Shown here: piece by piece, positions 1 to 7,042 of the stretch
Layout of the letters: each line of letters opens with the position of its first letter
Position numbering within the stretch: position 1 is the stretch's first letter
NCBI GenBank assembly: GCA_002390155.1
Contig: DGOS01000013.1
Coordinates: 7,444-17,048 of the forward strand
Source of the DNA: Hyphomicrobiaceae bacterium UBA4460
GTDB taxonomy: Bacteria; Pseudomonadota; Alphaproteobacteria; Rhizobiales; Methyloligellaceae
DNA: 9,605 nt
Direction: 5' to 3'
The notes under the pieces: model-generated
The model's database searches: none
Told to the model about the DNA's origin: nothing
The model's input: only the letters and a program-made list of their open reading frames with translations
Translations under genes and position numbers: made by a program

Positions 1-1582
1 GCTGGAGGTGGCCGACATGGCCAAGCTCGGCAAGGGCCGCGCCTTCGCTCTACATATCGATCCGGAGCATGCCGGCGCCCGCTATGACGGGGTCACGGGT
101 GCGCCACGTGCCGAGCCGGGTGCCGCGCGACGCTATGCGCTTCACTACCGATTTTTGCCCGACGGGCGCCGCGGCAAGACGGCGCTTTGGGTCGAAGATA
201 CCGGCGTGTGCTTTACCGATGCCGACGGGCGGCCCGTCCAGGCGCAAGGCACGCTGAGGGTCATGGAAGATCGCCGCCAGGAAGATCGCACACAGCCCGC
301 TTCCGGCCACGACGAGCTTACAGGTCAGCTGAACCGTGCCCGCATCACCGAAGCGCTTGGCGACCTTCTATCCAACACCTCACGATCGCCTGCCAACGGG
401 GCCTTTTTGCTTGCGGGCGTCAACGACCTTACATTGATCAACGAGACCTATGGCTTCGACGTCGGCGACGAGGTGATCACCATTGTCGGCAAGCGGCTGG
501 CCCGCGTGCTGCGCGGCAAGGACTGCATCGGCCGGTTCTCGTCCAACAAGTTCGGCCTTGTCCTGCACAACTGCAAGGCGGAAGGCGTGGAGGCCATCGC
601 GCGGCGCCTTATGGCGGCGATCGGCGACAGCATCCTGGACACGAGCGTGGGCGCGGTGGCTGCGACGATTTCGATTGGCGCGGTGATCCTGCCGGACGAT
701 GCCACCGGCGCGCAGAACGCCGTTGGACGCGTGCTGAGCGCGCTGGATGTCGCGCGGGTCAATCGCGGCGACCAGTTCAGCTTCTACGTTCCGTGCGAGC
801 GCAAGGAAACCGAGCGCAAACAAAACGTCGCCATTGCCGACGACATCATCCGCGCGCTCAACGATCGCCGCATGATGATCGCGCTTCAGCCCATCGTGAC
901 CTCGCGGAGCCACGAGCCCGAGCTATACGAATGCCTCCTACGCATGCGGCGCATGGATGGTTCGGTGGTGAGCGCGGGTGAGTTCATTCCCGTGGCCGAG
1001 CAGTTTGGCCTCGCCAAGCTCATCGACCATCGCGTTCTGGAACTCGCCATCGAACTCCTGCGTACCATGCCGAAGGTCAAGCTTGCGCTGAACGTGTCTG
1101 CCGCCACGACGACAAATCCGGAGTGGATCTCGGCGCTTGAGAGCCTCACGGGCAAAGACCGGTCCATCCTCGAACGGATTACCATCGAGATCACGGAGAC
1201 GACGGCCATTTCCGACGTGAAGGCCGCCATCGAGTTTGTGTCCTCGCTGAAGACGTTGGGGTGCCGCGTGGCGCTCGACGATTTCGGCGCGGGCTACACC
1301 TCGTTCCGCTCCTTGCGGGACCTCGGTGTCGACATGGTCAAGATCGATGGCTCGTTCATCGAAAATCTCGGCACGGACGCGGAAGACGAGATGTTCGTGC
1401 GCACGCTGATAGACCTGGCCCGAAGCTTCGGTGTTGTCACCGTTGGCGAATGGGTCGGCGATGAACGGACCGTGCAATTGCTCGAAAAGGCCGGTGTCTC
1501 GTACATGCAAGGCTATTTCTTCGGCGCACCGGAACTCACCAAGGACGAGGACGGCCGCGAGGCGCAGAAGCCCGCGAGCTAA
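1..1582 (+). CDS. PAS-like/GGDEF(degenerate)/EAL domain protein, predicted c-di-GMP phosphodiesterase, 5'-partial
   Basis: The frame is open to the left edge, so the true start probably lies upstream; the GTG at 8 is the first start codon in view and residue numbers count from it. Residues about 43-88 look like the end of a PAS fold. A GGDEF domain follows (about 103-262) with SSNKF at 178-182 in place of GGDEF, so cyclase activity should be lost, while the RxxD inhibitory motif (R169-D172) keeps its normal five-residue spacing. The EAL domain (about 278-512) reads ECL at its signature and keeps the expected catalytic set: E308, N362, E394, D424, D425, K445, E481 and Q501. In this family these residues bind two metals and hydrolyse c-di-GMP to pGpG. 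I infer a cytosolic phosphodiesterase, possibly controlled by nucleotide binding in the dead GGDEF domain. No membrane segment is visible in this part. The gene converges on the chaC-like gene and shares four bases with it. Confidence 0.9.
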   Translation, partial: LEVADMAKLGKGRAFALHIDPEHAGARYDGVTGAPRAEPGAARRYALHYRFLPDGRRGKTALWVEDTGVCFTDADGRPVQAQGTLRVMEDRRQEDRTQPASGHDELTGQLNRARITEALGDLLSNTSRSPANGAFLLAGVNDLTLINETYGFDVGDEVITIVGKRLARVLRGKDCIGRFSSNKFGLVLHNCKAEGVEAIARRLMAAIGDSILDTSVGAVAATISIGAVILPDDATGAQNAVGRVLSALDVARVNRGDQFSFYVPCERKETERKQNVAIADDIIRALNDRRMMIALQPIVTSRSHEPELYECLLRMRRMDGSVVSAGEFIPVAEQFGLAKLIDHRVLELAIELLRTMPKVKLALNVSAATTTNPEWISALESLTGKDRSILERITIEITETTAISDVKAAIEFVSSLKTLGCRVALDDFGAGYTSFRSLRDLGVDMVKIDGSFIENLGTDAEDEMFVRTLIDLARSFGVVTVGEWVGDERTVQLLEKAGVSYMQGYFFGAPELTKDEDGREAQKPAS

Positions 1583-1593
1583 GCTTCGCGCCT
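1560..1593. terminator. Hairpin over the overlapping convergent stop codons
   Basis: AGGCGC (1560-1565) plus GAAGC (1567-1571) pair with GCTTC (1583-1587) plus GCGCCT (1588-1593): 11 base pairs with one bulged A at 1566 and an 11-base loop. The loop contains the shared stop tetramer CTAA (1579-1582). Neither side has a U-run, so this is not a classic intrinsic terminator. It could act as a two-way transcription or RNA-end barrier between the EAL gene and the chaC-like gene. The pairing is seen directly; the function is inferred. Confidence 0.45.
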
Positions 1594-2109
1594 GAGAAGC
1601 GTGGCGAGGTTTGCGAGCATGTCGTCGTGCACGCCCAGCTCCTCAAGATGCTGCACGGTGTTCAGCACATACTCGATATTGGCGCCTGCTTGCCCACTGC
1701 ATCTGAGCACAATGCGCAGCTGTTCCTCAAGCGAGAGCGGGCCGGCGTATTGCGCGTGGTTGCAGTCAGCCAGATAGGTCAGCGCTGTAACCATACGGTT
1801 TGAGCCGTCATCTAGGCGCACGTCCCGATAGGCCTCGACATAGACATCAGTGACCTGTTCGCGCTCGCGCAAATAAGCAACGGTGTCATCCTCCGCGCCC
1901 GGCGTCACGCGAAAGGCAACGCCCTGGCAGGCGCCGCCGTGGTCCAGCCCTAGGACGAGCCCCGGCTCTTCGCGGGTGCCCCGGTGCAAAACAGAATAGA
2001 CGCACAGCGCGCGGTGCGAGCCGTCCAAAATGCCCGGCACCTGAGCCTCGAACGGGAAGCCCGGCCGCCACATGAGCGAGCCGTAGCCGAAGACCCAGAG
2101 TTCAGACAT
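1579..2109 (-). CDS. chaC: ChaC-like gamma-glutamylcyclotransferase
   Basis: A 176-residue protein of the ChaC/GGCT fold. Family members cleave a gamma-glutamyl bond, typically of glutathione in ChaC proteins, releasing 5-oxoproline and Cys-Gly. The N-terminal signature FGYGSLMW (residues 7-14) followed by RPGF forms the substrate loop. HRGTREEPG (42-50) is the second conserved block. E84 in YLREREQ aligns with the catalytic Glu of ChaC enzymes. A later block (about 118-145) containing YAGPLSLEEQ and NIEYVLN is also typical. The frame stays open further upstream, but the signature begins right after the ATG at 2109, and the extra upstream residues only shadow tyrA. The gene begins 8 bases after the tyrA stop, with GAGGAC (2121-2126) as a plausible ribosome site inside tyrA, so coupled translation is likely. 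The substrate is inferred from the family, not shown. Confidence 0.88.
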   Translation of the reverse strand: MSELWVFGYGSLMWRPGFPFEAQVPGILDGSHRALCVYSVLHRGTREEPGLVLGLDHGGACQGVAFRVTPGAEDDTVAYLREREQVTDVYVEAYRDVRLDDGSNRMVTALTYLADCNHAQYAGPLSLEEQLRIVLRCSGQAGANIEYVLNTVQHLEELGVHDDMLANLATLLRREA

Positions 2110-2117
2110 GCTCCTCG

Positions 2118-3044
2118 TCAGTCCTCGTGGCCGTGCGGGCGGCCGAAATCCGCGTCCGGCGTATCTTGGCCTGCGTCGATGACGCCGCGGCGGATGGCGC
2201 GCGTGCGCGTGAAATGCTTGAACAGGGCATCGCCGTCGCCGCGCCGTATCGCCTTGGTGAGCGCTGCGACGTCCTCGTTGAACCGGCCCAGCATTTCGAG
2301 CACCGCGTCCTTGTTGGTCAGGAATACGTCGCGCCACATTGTAGGATCCGAGGCCGCGATGCGGGTGAAGTCACGGAAGCCACCGGCGGAGAATTTGAGC
2401 ACCTCCGAGCGGGTCACCGTTTCAAGCTCGTCCGCCGTGCCGACAATCGTGTAGGCGATTAGATGCGGCAGATGGCTGGTAACCGCGAGCACCAGGTCGT
2501 GGTGATCGGGCGTCATGATCTCGACATTGGCGCCGAACAGCGCCCAGAAGGCCGCCAAACGGTCCACGGCTTGCGGGTCCGTGCCTTCGGGCGGCGTCAG
2601 AATGCACCAGCGTCCGTCGAACAGTTCGGCGAAGCCGGCGTCGGGGCCGGAGTGCTCGGTGCCTGCGACCGGGTGCGCCGGTACGAAATGCACATTGTCC
2701 GGCAGGTGCGGGCTCATATCGCGCACGATCGCGTTCTTCACCGAGCCGACATCGGAGACGATGGCGCCCTCTTTAAGGTGCGGCGCGATTTCTTCGGCCA
2801 CGGCACCGCAAATGCCGACGGGTGTGCACACGATCACCAGGTCGGCGTTCTCGACCGCGCTCGCGTTGCTGTCGGCGACTTTGTCGGCAATGCCAAGCTC
2901 GGCGACGCGCTTGCGTGTTTCAGGCGACCGCGAACAGGCTACGATCGTGCGCACGGCGCCATGCGCACGCGCGGCGCGCATGATCGAGGAGCCGATCAGC
3001 CCGGGGCCGATAATGGCCAGCGTATCGAATAGCGGTTTCGTCAT
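2118..3044 (-). CDS. tyrA: Prephenate/arogenate dehydrogenase (TyrA)
   Basis: A 308-residue single-domain TyrA that oxidatively decarboxylates prephenate (or arogenate) towards tyrosine. The nucleotide-binding motif GPGLIGSS is at residues 13-20. The second Rossmann strand ends in ACSRSPE (36-42), without the acidic residue usual for NAD-only enzymes. VCTPV (72-76) and SDVGSVK (97-103) are further conserved blocks. [11 protein letters not shown] holds H124, which matches the conserved substrate-contacting histidine. The C-terminal helical part carries the family pattern of LTSHLPHL-like and [12 protein letters not shown] stretches. No chorismate mutase or ACT domain is attached. The ATG at 3044 overlaps the hisC TGA as ATGA, with GAGG (3049-3052) as ribosome site inside hisC. 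It sits second in the hisC-tyrA-chaC operon. Substrate preference (prephenate or arogenate) and cofactor cannot be settled from sequence alone. Confidence 0.95.
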   Translation of the reverse strand: MTKPLFDTLAIIGPGLIGSSIMRAARAHGAVRTIVACSRSPETRKRVAELGIADKVADSNASAVENADLVIVCTPVGICGAVAEEIAPHLKEGAIVSDVGSVKNAIVRDMSPHLPDNVHFVPAHPVAGTEHSGPDAGFAELFDGRWCILTPPEGTDPQAVDRLAAFWALFGANVEIMTPDHHDLVLAVTSHLPHLIAYTIVGTADELETVTRSEVLKFSAGGFRDFTRIAASDPTMWRDVFLTNKDAVLEMLGRFNEDVAALTKAIRRGDGDALFKHFTRTRAIRRGVIDAGQDTPDADFGRPHGHED

Positions 3045-4165
3045 GCGGCCTCGGTACCCATGAATTCGGTCAGCGCGTCGAGCACGGCCATGTTTTCCTC
3101 TTCGGTGCCGATGGTCATGCGCAGCGCATTCGGAAAGCCATACTCCTCCACGCGCCGCAACACGATGCGGCGTGCATGCAGGAATTTGTCGGCATCGCGC
3201 GCCGACTTGCCGGGCGCGTCCGGAAAATGCACCAGCAAAAAGTTCGCCACACTCGGCGTAACGCGCAAGCCGATGCCCGCAAGCGCTTCGGTCATGACAA
3301 TGCGCCAGTGCGTATTGTGCGCCACGGCCACTTCCATATGCGCCACGTCGTTCAGTGCAGCGACACCAGCAGCAATAGACGGGCCCGTCACGTTGAACGG
3401 CCCGCGGATACGGTTCAGCGCATCGGCGATCGGAGCTGGGCAATAGGCCCAGCCCAGCCGCAAAGCCGCGAGCCCGTAGATCTTTGAAAAGGTGCGCGTC
3501 ATCACCGCATTCGGGCTCGTCGCCACGAGCTCGATCCCGGCCTCGTAGTCGTTGGCACGCACATACTCCGCATAGGCCGCGTCGAGGACCAAGATGACGC
3601 GCTCGGGGAGCCCCGCATGCAGGCGCTTGATCTCGTCGAACGGCACATAGGTCCCGGTCGGGTTATTGGGATTGGCGATGAACACCATGCGCGTCTTCTC
3701 GGTCACGCGTGCGAGGATGGCATCCACGTTTGCCGTGAGATCGGTCTCGGCCGCGACCACAGGTGTGGCCCCGCGCGCTTGAATGGCGATCCTGTAGACC
3801 AGGAAGCCGTGCTCGGTGTAGATCGCCTCATCGCCCGGCCCGAGATAGGCGCAAGCGAGCAGGTTCAGAAGCTCATCGGACCCGGCCCCACAGACAATCC
3901 GCGCGGCATCGAGCCCGTAGCGGGCGGCCAGCGCCTCACGCAAGGGGGCTGCCGACCCGTCCGGGTAGCGCGACAGGCGGCTGGCCTCGGCCGAATAGGC
4001 CTCGACGGCCTTTGGAGAGGGTCCAAGCGGGGTCTCGTTGGAGGAGAGCTTGACCACCGTGCCGGCGCCAGGGAGCGTTCTCGTGCCCGGGACGTAGGGC
4101 GCGATGTCGAGAATGCCTGGGCGCGGGGCCGGCCCGCCTTTGGCGGCCAACGATTTGGGCGCCAT
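3041..4165 (-). CDS. hisC: Histidinol-phosphate / aromatic aminotransferase (HisC-type)
   Basis: A 374-residue fold-type I PLP aminotransferase of the HisC family. Visible marks are [12 protein letters not shown] (40-51), GAGSDELL (93-100), NPNNPTGT (165-172), D195-A-A-Y198 (pyridine-nitrogen Asp and cofactor Tyr), and [15 protein letters not shown], in which K228 should form the Schiff base. Length fits the family. I chose the ATG at 4165 because AAGGAG (4173-4178) lies 7 bases upstream and homology begins just after it; the open frame further upstream has no family sequence. HisC enzymes convert imidazole-acetol phosphate to histidinol phosphate, and many also transaminate phenylpyruvate, 4-hydroxyphenylpyruvate or prephenate. 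The ATGA overlap with tyrA suggests that the aromatic role matters here. No other his gene is in the window, so its share in histidine synthesis is uncertain. Confidence 0.93.
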   Translation of the reverse strand: MAPKSLAAKGGPAPRPGILDIAPYVPGTRTLPGAGTVVKLSSNETPLGPSPKAVEAYSAEASRLSRYPDGSAAPLREALAARYGLDAARIVCGAGSDELLNLLACAYLGPGDEAIYTEHGFLVYRIAIQARGATPVVAAETDLTANVDAILARVTEKTRMVFIANPNNPTGTYVPFDEIKRLHAGLPERVILVLDAAYAEYVRANDYEAGIELVATSPNAVMTRTFSKIYGLAALRLGWAYCPAPIADALNRIRGPFNVTGPSIAAGVAALNDVAHMEVAVAHNTHWRIVMTEALAGIGLRVTPSVANFLLVHFPDAPGKSARDADKFLHARRIVLRRVEEYGFPNALRMTIGTEEENMAVLDALTEFMGTEAA

Positions 4166-4172
4166 GGCTCTG

Positions 4173-4178
4173 CTCCTT
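4173..4178 (-). promoter_or_regulatory. Ribosome binding site of hisC
   Basis: On the minus strand AAGGAG lies 7 bases before the ATG at 4165. It is the strongest Shine-Dalgarno match in this divergent region and decides the hisC start against longer in-frame alternatives. Confidence 0.75.
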
Positions 4179-4200
4179 CGAGCGGTTGTGGTCAGCGAAG

Positions 4201-4265
4201 GGCCTCTCATACGGCCATTCTTGAGGCCAAGGCAAAGAAAAGATTGACTTTCATTGATGAGGCCA
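4201..4265. repeat. Short GAGGCC repeats in the hisC/metX divergent region
   Basis: TGAGGCCA occurs as a direct repeat at 4222-4229 and 4258-4265, 36 bases apart. GGCCTC at 4201-4206 is the inverted copy of GAGGCC at 4223-4228, with 16 bases between the arms. They lie between the hisC start and the candidate metX -10 box, where an operator could act on both operons. They could equally be chance in GC-rich DNA; I cannot name a regulator. Confidence 0.3.
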
Positions 4266-4288
4266 TAGCTAACCCGAAATTGTATAAT
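4244..4288 (+). promoter_or_regulatory. Candidate metX promoter elements
   Basis: A perfect TATAAT stands at 4283-4288 within an AT-rich patch that is unusual for this window, 66 bases before the metX ATG. The nearest good -35-like hexamer, TTGACT (4244-4249), is 33 bases away, too far to pair with it; at normal spacing from TTGACT only a poor -10 is found (about 4266-4271). The TATAAT box may therefore depend on an activator, or be fortuitous. Confidence 0.3.
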
Positions 4289-4308
4289 TCCCGGCCAAAT
4301 GGCGTGTG

Positions 4309-4334
4309 GCGCGCCTGGATAGGCCTTGGCGCGC
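4309..4334 (+). promoter_or_regulatory. GC-rich hairpin in the metX leader
   Basis: GCGCGCC (4309-4315) pairs perfectly with GGCGCGC (4328-4334). Two further pairs inside (GG 4317-4318 with CC 4324-4325) close a five-base loop. It ends 20 bases before the metX ATG and is followed by TTTT at 4347-4350. It could be a 5' UTR regulatory element or attenuator, or could set mRNA stability. It does not show the conserved SAM-II riboswitch core that I would recognise. Confidence 0.4.
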
Positions 4335-4358
4335 ATGAGTAGGCAGTTTTGGCGATGA
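4335..4358 (+). other. Seven-codon upstream ORF overlapping the metX start
   Basis: An ATG at 4335, right after the leader hairpin, opens a reading frame for MSRQFWR whose TGA stop (4356-4358) overlaps the metX ATG as ATGA. It has no clear ribosome binding site and no run of Met codons, so classic attenuation by methionine is unlikely. It could couple translation into metX, or be chance. Confidence 0.2.
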
Positions 4359-5557
4359 ATGAGACCCCGGGAGCGGAGCGCTTCGCCGACCTCAAGCGGC
4401 GGGAGCAGACCACCAATCCCCAAAGCGAGATCGTGCATTTTCCGGCCAGCGAGCCTTTGCCGCTGGACTGCGGGGGTGCGCTCGCGCCGCTGTCCATCGC
4501 CTACCAGACCTACGGCACGCTCAATGCCGAGAAGTCGAACCTCATCCTCATCTGCCATGCCCTGACCGGCGATCAGCATGCCGCCAACCTACACCCCATC
4601 ACCGGCAAGCCCGGCTGGTGGGACACCATGGTGGGGCCGGGCAAGTCCATCGATACGGACCGCTATTTCGTGCTGTGCCCCAACGTCATCGGCGGCTGTA
4701 TGGGTACCACGGGGCCGAGCTCCATCAACCCGGAGACCGGGCGCGCTTACGGGCCCGACTTTCCCGTCATCACCGTGCGCGACATGGTGCGGGCGCAAGC
4801 GCGCCTGCTGGATCATCTCGGCATCGATCAGGTCTTGAGCGTGATCGGCGGCTCAATGGGCGGTATGCAAGTGCTGGAATGGGCCGCGACCTATCAGGAC
4901 CGCGTGTTCTCAGCGATCCCGATCGCCTGCGCGGCGCGTCATTCATCGCAGAACATCGCCTTCCACGAGGTCGGGCGCCAAGCCGTCATGGCCGATCCCG
5001 AGTGGTGCGAGGGCCGCTACCTGGACGAAGGCAAGAGCCCCCGCAAAGGGCTCGCCGTGGCGCGCATGGCCGCGCACATCACCTATCTGTCGGACCTCGC
5101 GCTGCACGACAAGTTCGGCCGCAATTTGCAGGACCGGGAGAAGGTGACGTTCGGCTTTGACGCCGACTTCCAGGTGGAGAGCTATCTGCGCCATCAAGGT
5201 ATGAGCTTCGTCGACCGGTTCGACGCGAACTCCTACCTCTACATCACGCGCGCGATGGACTATTTCGACATCGCCGCGGACCATGACGGTGTGCTCGCCA
5301 ACGCGTTCGCCGGCACGAAGACGCGTTTTTGCATCGTGTCGTTCACCTCCGATTGGCTGTTCCCAACCGAGGAGAGCCGCGATGTGGTGCATGCGTTGAA
5401 CGCGGTCGCCGCCAATGTGAGTTTCGTGGAGATCGAGTCCAACAAAGGACACGACGCCTTCTTACTGCACGAGCCCGAGCTGTTCGACACAGTGCGCGGT
5501 TTCTTGAGCGCGGCGGCGCGCCATCGCGGCGTCAAACTTCCGGACGAAGGCGCGTGA
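4355..5557 (+). CDS. metX: Homoserine O-acyltransferase (MetX, probably acetyl)
   Basis: A 400-residue alpha/beta-hydrolase-fold enzyme that activates homoserine by acylation, the first committed step to methionine; MetX proteins usually use acetyl-CoA, though some use succinyl-CoA. The nucleophile is S167 in [13 protein letters not shown]333 (SDWLF) and H366 (GHDAFLL) complete the triad. Other hallmarks are [38 protein letters not shown] and the long cap region. The ATG at 4355 is preferred over a TTG two codons upstream (4349); the ribosome site is weak (TAGG at 4340-4343), which may matter given the hairpin and small ORF in the leader. metW follows after two bases. Acetyl versus succinyl preference is inferred from the family name only. 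Confidence 0.95.
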   Translation: MNETPGAERFADLKRREQTTNPQSEIVHFPASEPLPLDCGGALAPLSIAYQTYGTLNAEKSNLILICHALTGDQHAANLHPITGKPGWWDTMVGPGKSIDTDRYFVLCPNVIGGCMGTTGPSSINPETGRAYGPDFPVITVRDMVRAQARLLDHLGIDQVLSVIGGSMGGMQVLEWAATYQDRVFSAIPIACAARHSSQNIAFHEVGRQAVMADPEWCEGRYLDEGKSPRKGLAVARMAAHITYLSDLALHDKFGRNLQDREKVTFGFDADFQVESYLRHQGMSFVDRFDANSYLYITRAMDYFDIAADHDGVLANAFAGTKTRFCIVSFTSDWLFPTEESRDVVHALNAVAANVSFVEIESNKGHDAFLLHEPELFDTVRGFLSAAARHRGVKLPDEGA

Positions 5558-5562
5558 CCATG
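5546..5562 (+). promoter_or_regulatory. Ribosome site and start choice for metW
   Basis: GAAGG (5546-5550) lies 9 bases before the ATG at 5560 and only 3 before an in-frame GTG at 5554. The GTG would overlap the metX TGA as GTGA. Spacing favours the ATG. Confidence 0.55.
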
Positions 5563-6198
5563 GACGCACCGGTCAATCCCCGCAACGTGCGGCCTACCGA
5601 AACGGCCCGCGTCGACCTGCTGCTCATTGCCGAGATGGTGGAGCCGGGCTCGCGCGTGCTCGATATCGGCTGCGGCGACGGCACGCTGTTGCGGCTTCTC
5701 GCCGAGAAGCGTGACGTGGACGGGCGCGGCATCGAGCTGAGTCAGGCCGGCGTGAACCAATGCGTGGCGCAAGGGCTGGCGGTGATCCAAGGCGACGCCG
5801 ACACGGATCTCGCCTACTACCCGGATCTGGCTTTCGACTACGCGATCCTGTCGCAGACCATCCAGGCGACGCACAACCCGCGCCATGTGCTCGAGCAGCT
5901 CTTACGCATCGGCAAGCGCGTCGTGGTGTCGTTTCCCAATTTCGGGCATTGGCGCGTGCGCACGCAGCTGATGTTCGGCGGCCACATGCCGCGCACCGAC
6001 AATTTGCCGGAGACCTGGTACGCCACGCCGAATATCCACTTCTGCTCCATCAAGGATTTTCTGGTGCTGTGCGAGGAGATCGGCGCCAAAGTCGAGCGCG
6101 CCGTGGCACTCAATGCCTACGGCACTAAGCTCGTCTCTATGCCGCTATTCGCCCAGAACTTGTTCGGCGAGCAGGCGGTCTTTTTGCTGTCGCGCTAG
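5560..6198 (+). CDS. metW: Methionine biosynthesis protein MetW
   Basis: A 212-residue protein with a class I methyltransferase fold. Motif I is VLDIGCGDGTL (residues 33-43), an acidic residue follows at the next strand (GIELSQ), and the MetW-specific stretch from SQTIQATHNP through SFPNFGHWRVR to TWYATPNIHFCSIKDF is clear. MetW is nearly always encoded next to MetX and has been reported to bind it and raise its acyltransferase activity; a methyl-transfer reaction is not established. Here it starts two bases after the metX stop, which fits making two subunits of one complex. The stop TAG is shared with the opposing methyltransferase gene in the tetramer CTAG (6195-6198). Confidence 0.94.
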   Translation: MDAPVNPRNVRPTETARVDLLLIAEMVEPGSRVLDIGCGDGTLLRLLAEKRDVDGRGIELSQAGVNQCVAQGLAVIQGDADTDLAYYPDLAFDYAILSQTIQATHNPRHVLEQLLRIGKRVVVSFPNFGHWRVRTQLMFGGHMPRTDNLPETWYATPNIHFCSIKDFLVLCEEIGAKVERAVALNAYGTKLVSMPLFAQNLFGEQAVFLLSR

Positions 6199-6938
6199 TC
6201 GGCCGTCTTGCGCGGCGCCACGCCGGCAGGCACCGGCACGATGCGGCGGCGCATCTTGCGTTCGGCCTCGCGCGCCGGCATCGCCGCATAGACCTGCTTC
6301 GTCGCCTCCACCACGATCACGCCGGAGAAGGTCGGCCACAGGAACAGGCCAAGCCGTTCCCAGAAGGTCGGCCAGCGCATCAGCACGCGCCAATTGAACG
6401 GCGGCATGTAGAGCGCGTATTGCCAGCCTTCGGGATCGAACATGCACTCTTTGAGAAGCTGGGTGAGCTGGGAGCGGCTAAACGGGCTGCCATAGCCAAA
6501 GGGTGTCGTGTCCACGCGTGCCCATAGACCCCGCCGGTTGGGGACGACGATCAAGAGCCGCCCGCCGGGCCCGAGCACGCGCCAGATCTCGCGCAGTAAT
6601 GTGCGTGATCGCTCGGACCATTCCAGCATATGCACCAGAAGGATGCGGTCGGCCGTTTCGTCGGCCAGCGGCAGTTCCGTCTCGTCCACCAGCGTGGCCA
6701 TGGACGGTCCGTGGGGTGGCCAGGACAGGGCGCCGAACCTGGCCGGCATCAGCGCGCCCAACGCATGGGCCTCGCCGCGGAACTCGGCCAAATAGGGCGT
6801 GGCGAAGCCAAGGCCGAACACCCGCATGCCCTTGACGTCCTTCCAGCGCGCGCGGATGCGACGCCGCAGCAGCCGCCGCACCAAGAGGCCCAAGCGCCTT
6901 GCGTAGAAATCCTTGAGGTCGATGGCATCAAGATGCAT
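6195..6938 (-). CDS. Class I SAM-dependent methyltransferase-like protein, substrate unknown
   Basis: A 247-residue protein. A basic, Arg-rich N-terminus (residues 14-33) precedes a motif I with the pattern VFGLGFATPYL (40-50), which keeps glycines but differs from the common VLDxGCGxG form. ELPLADETADRILLVHMLEW (88-107) and REIWRVLGPGGRLLIVVPNRRG (116-137) are the typical motif II-III region of the Methyltransf_11 type. The C-terminus is rich in Arg and Lys. I do not recognise a substrate. It is transcribed away from gloB, starting 104 bases from it, and ends inside the metW stop. I see no good ribosome site before the ATG at 6938, so the start is less certain than the frame. Confidence 0.8.
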   Translation of the reverse strand: MHLDAIDLKDFYARRLGLLVRRLLRRRIRARWKDVKGMRVFGLGFATPYLAEFRGEAHALGALMPARFGALSWPPHGPSMATLVDETELPLADETADRILLVHMLEWSERSRTLLREIWRVLGPGGRLLIVVPNRRGLWARVDTTPFGYGSPFSRSQLTQLLKECMFDPEGWQYALYMPPFNWRVLMRWPTFWERLGLFLWPTFSGVIVVEATKQVYAAMPAREAERKMRRRIVPVPAGVAPRKTAD

Positions 6939-7042
6939 GGCCGAAGTGTCGGACTTTCGCCTTTAGAGTTCGTTCCAATTTGCGCGTTGCCGGTGCTAGG
7001 GTCCCGTCGCTTCGACAAATAAGCAAGAAAGAAGAGTGCGTG
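6939..7042. promoter_or_regulatory. Divergent promoter region, methyltransferase / gloB
   Basis: This 104-base gap must hold the start signals for gloB and probably for the methyltransferase gene. TAGGGT at 6997-7002 resembles a weak -10, but no matching -35 is at proper distance. GAAGAG (7031-7036) is a fair ribosome site 6 bases before the gloB ATG. Nothing else stands out. Confidence 0.3.

Noticed and set aside
380..913. Long minus-strand open frame antisense to the GGDEF region (177 codons)
   Set aside because: High-GC coding DNA often leaves long open antisense frames. The translation has no recognisable domain and the plus-strand gene is unmistakable.
2110..2337. Extended ChaC N-terminus overlapping tyrA
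   Set aside because: The fold signature begins directly after the ATG at 2109, and the upstream residues are low-complexity Arg-rich shadow sequence of tyrA.
1984..3063. Plus-strand open frames opposite tyrA and chaC
   Set aside because: Their translations are Arg/Ala/Gly-rich shadows with no family features, while the minus-strand proteins carry full catalytic motifs.
4166..4354. SAM-II riboswitch upstream of metX
   Set aside because: This class is common before met genes in alphaproteobacteria, so I looked for its conserved pseudoknot core. The loop and 3' strand here do not match; only a GC-rich stem is present. A covariance search would settle it.
4166..4579. Longer N-terminal extension of HisC reaching into metX
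   Set aside because: The extension has no aminotransferase sequence, overlaps metX antisense, and the ATG at 4165 has a well-spaced AAGGAG.
6980..7042. gloB start at 6980
   Set aside because: It adds 21 residues without family sequence and would cover the likely promoter; the ATG at 7043 has a ribosome site and matches the usual glyoxalase II start.
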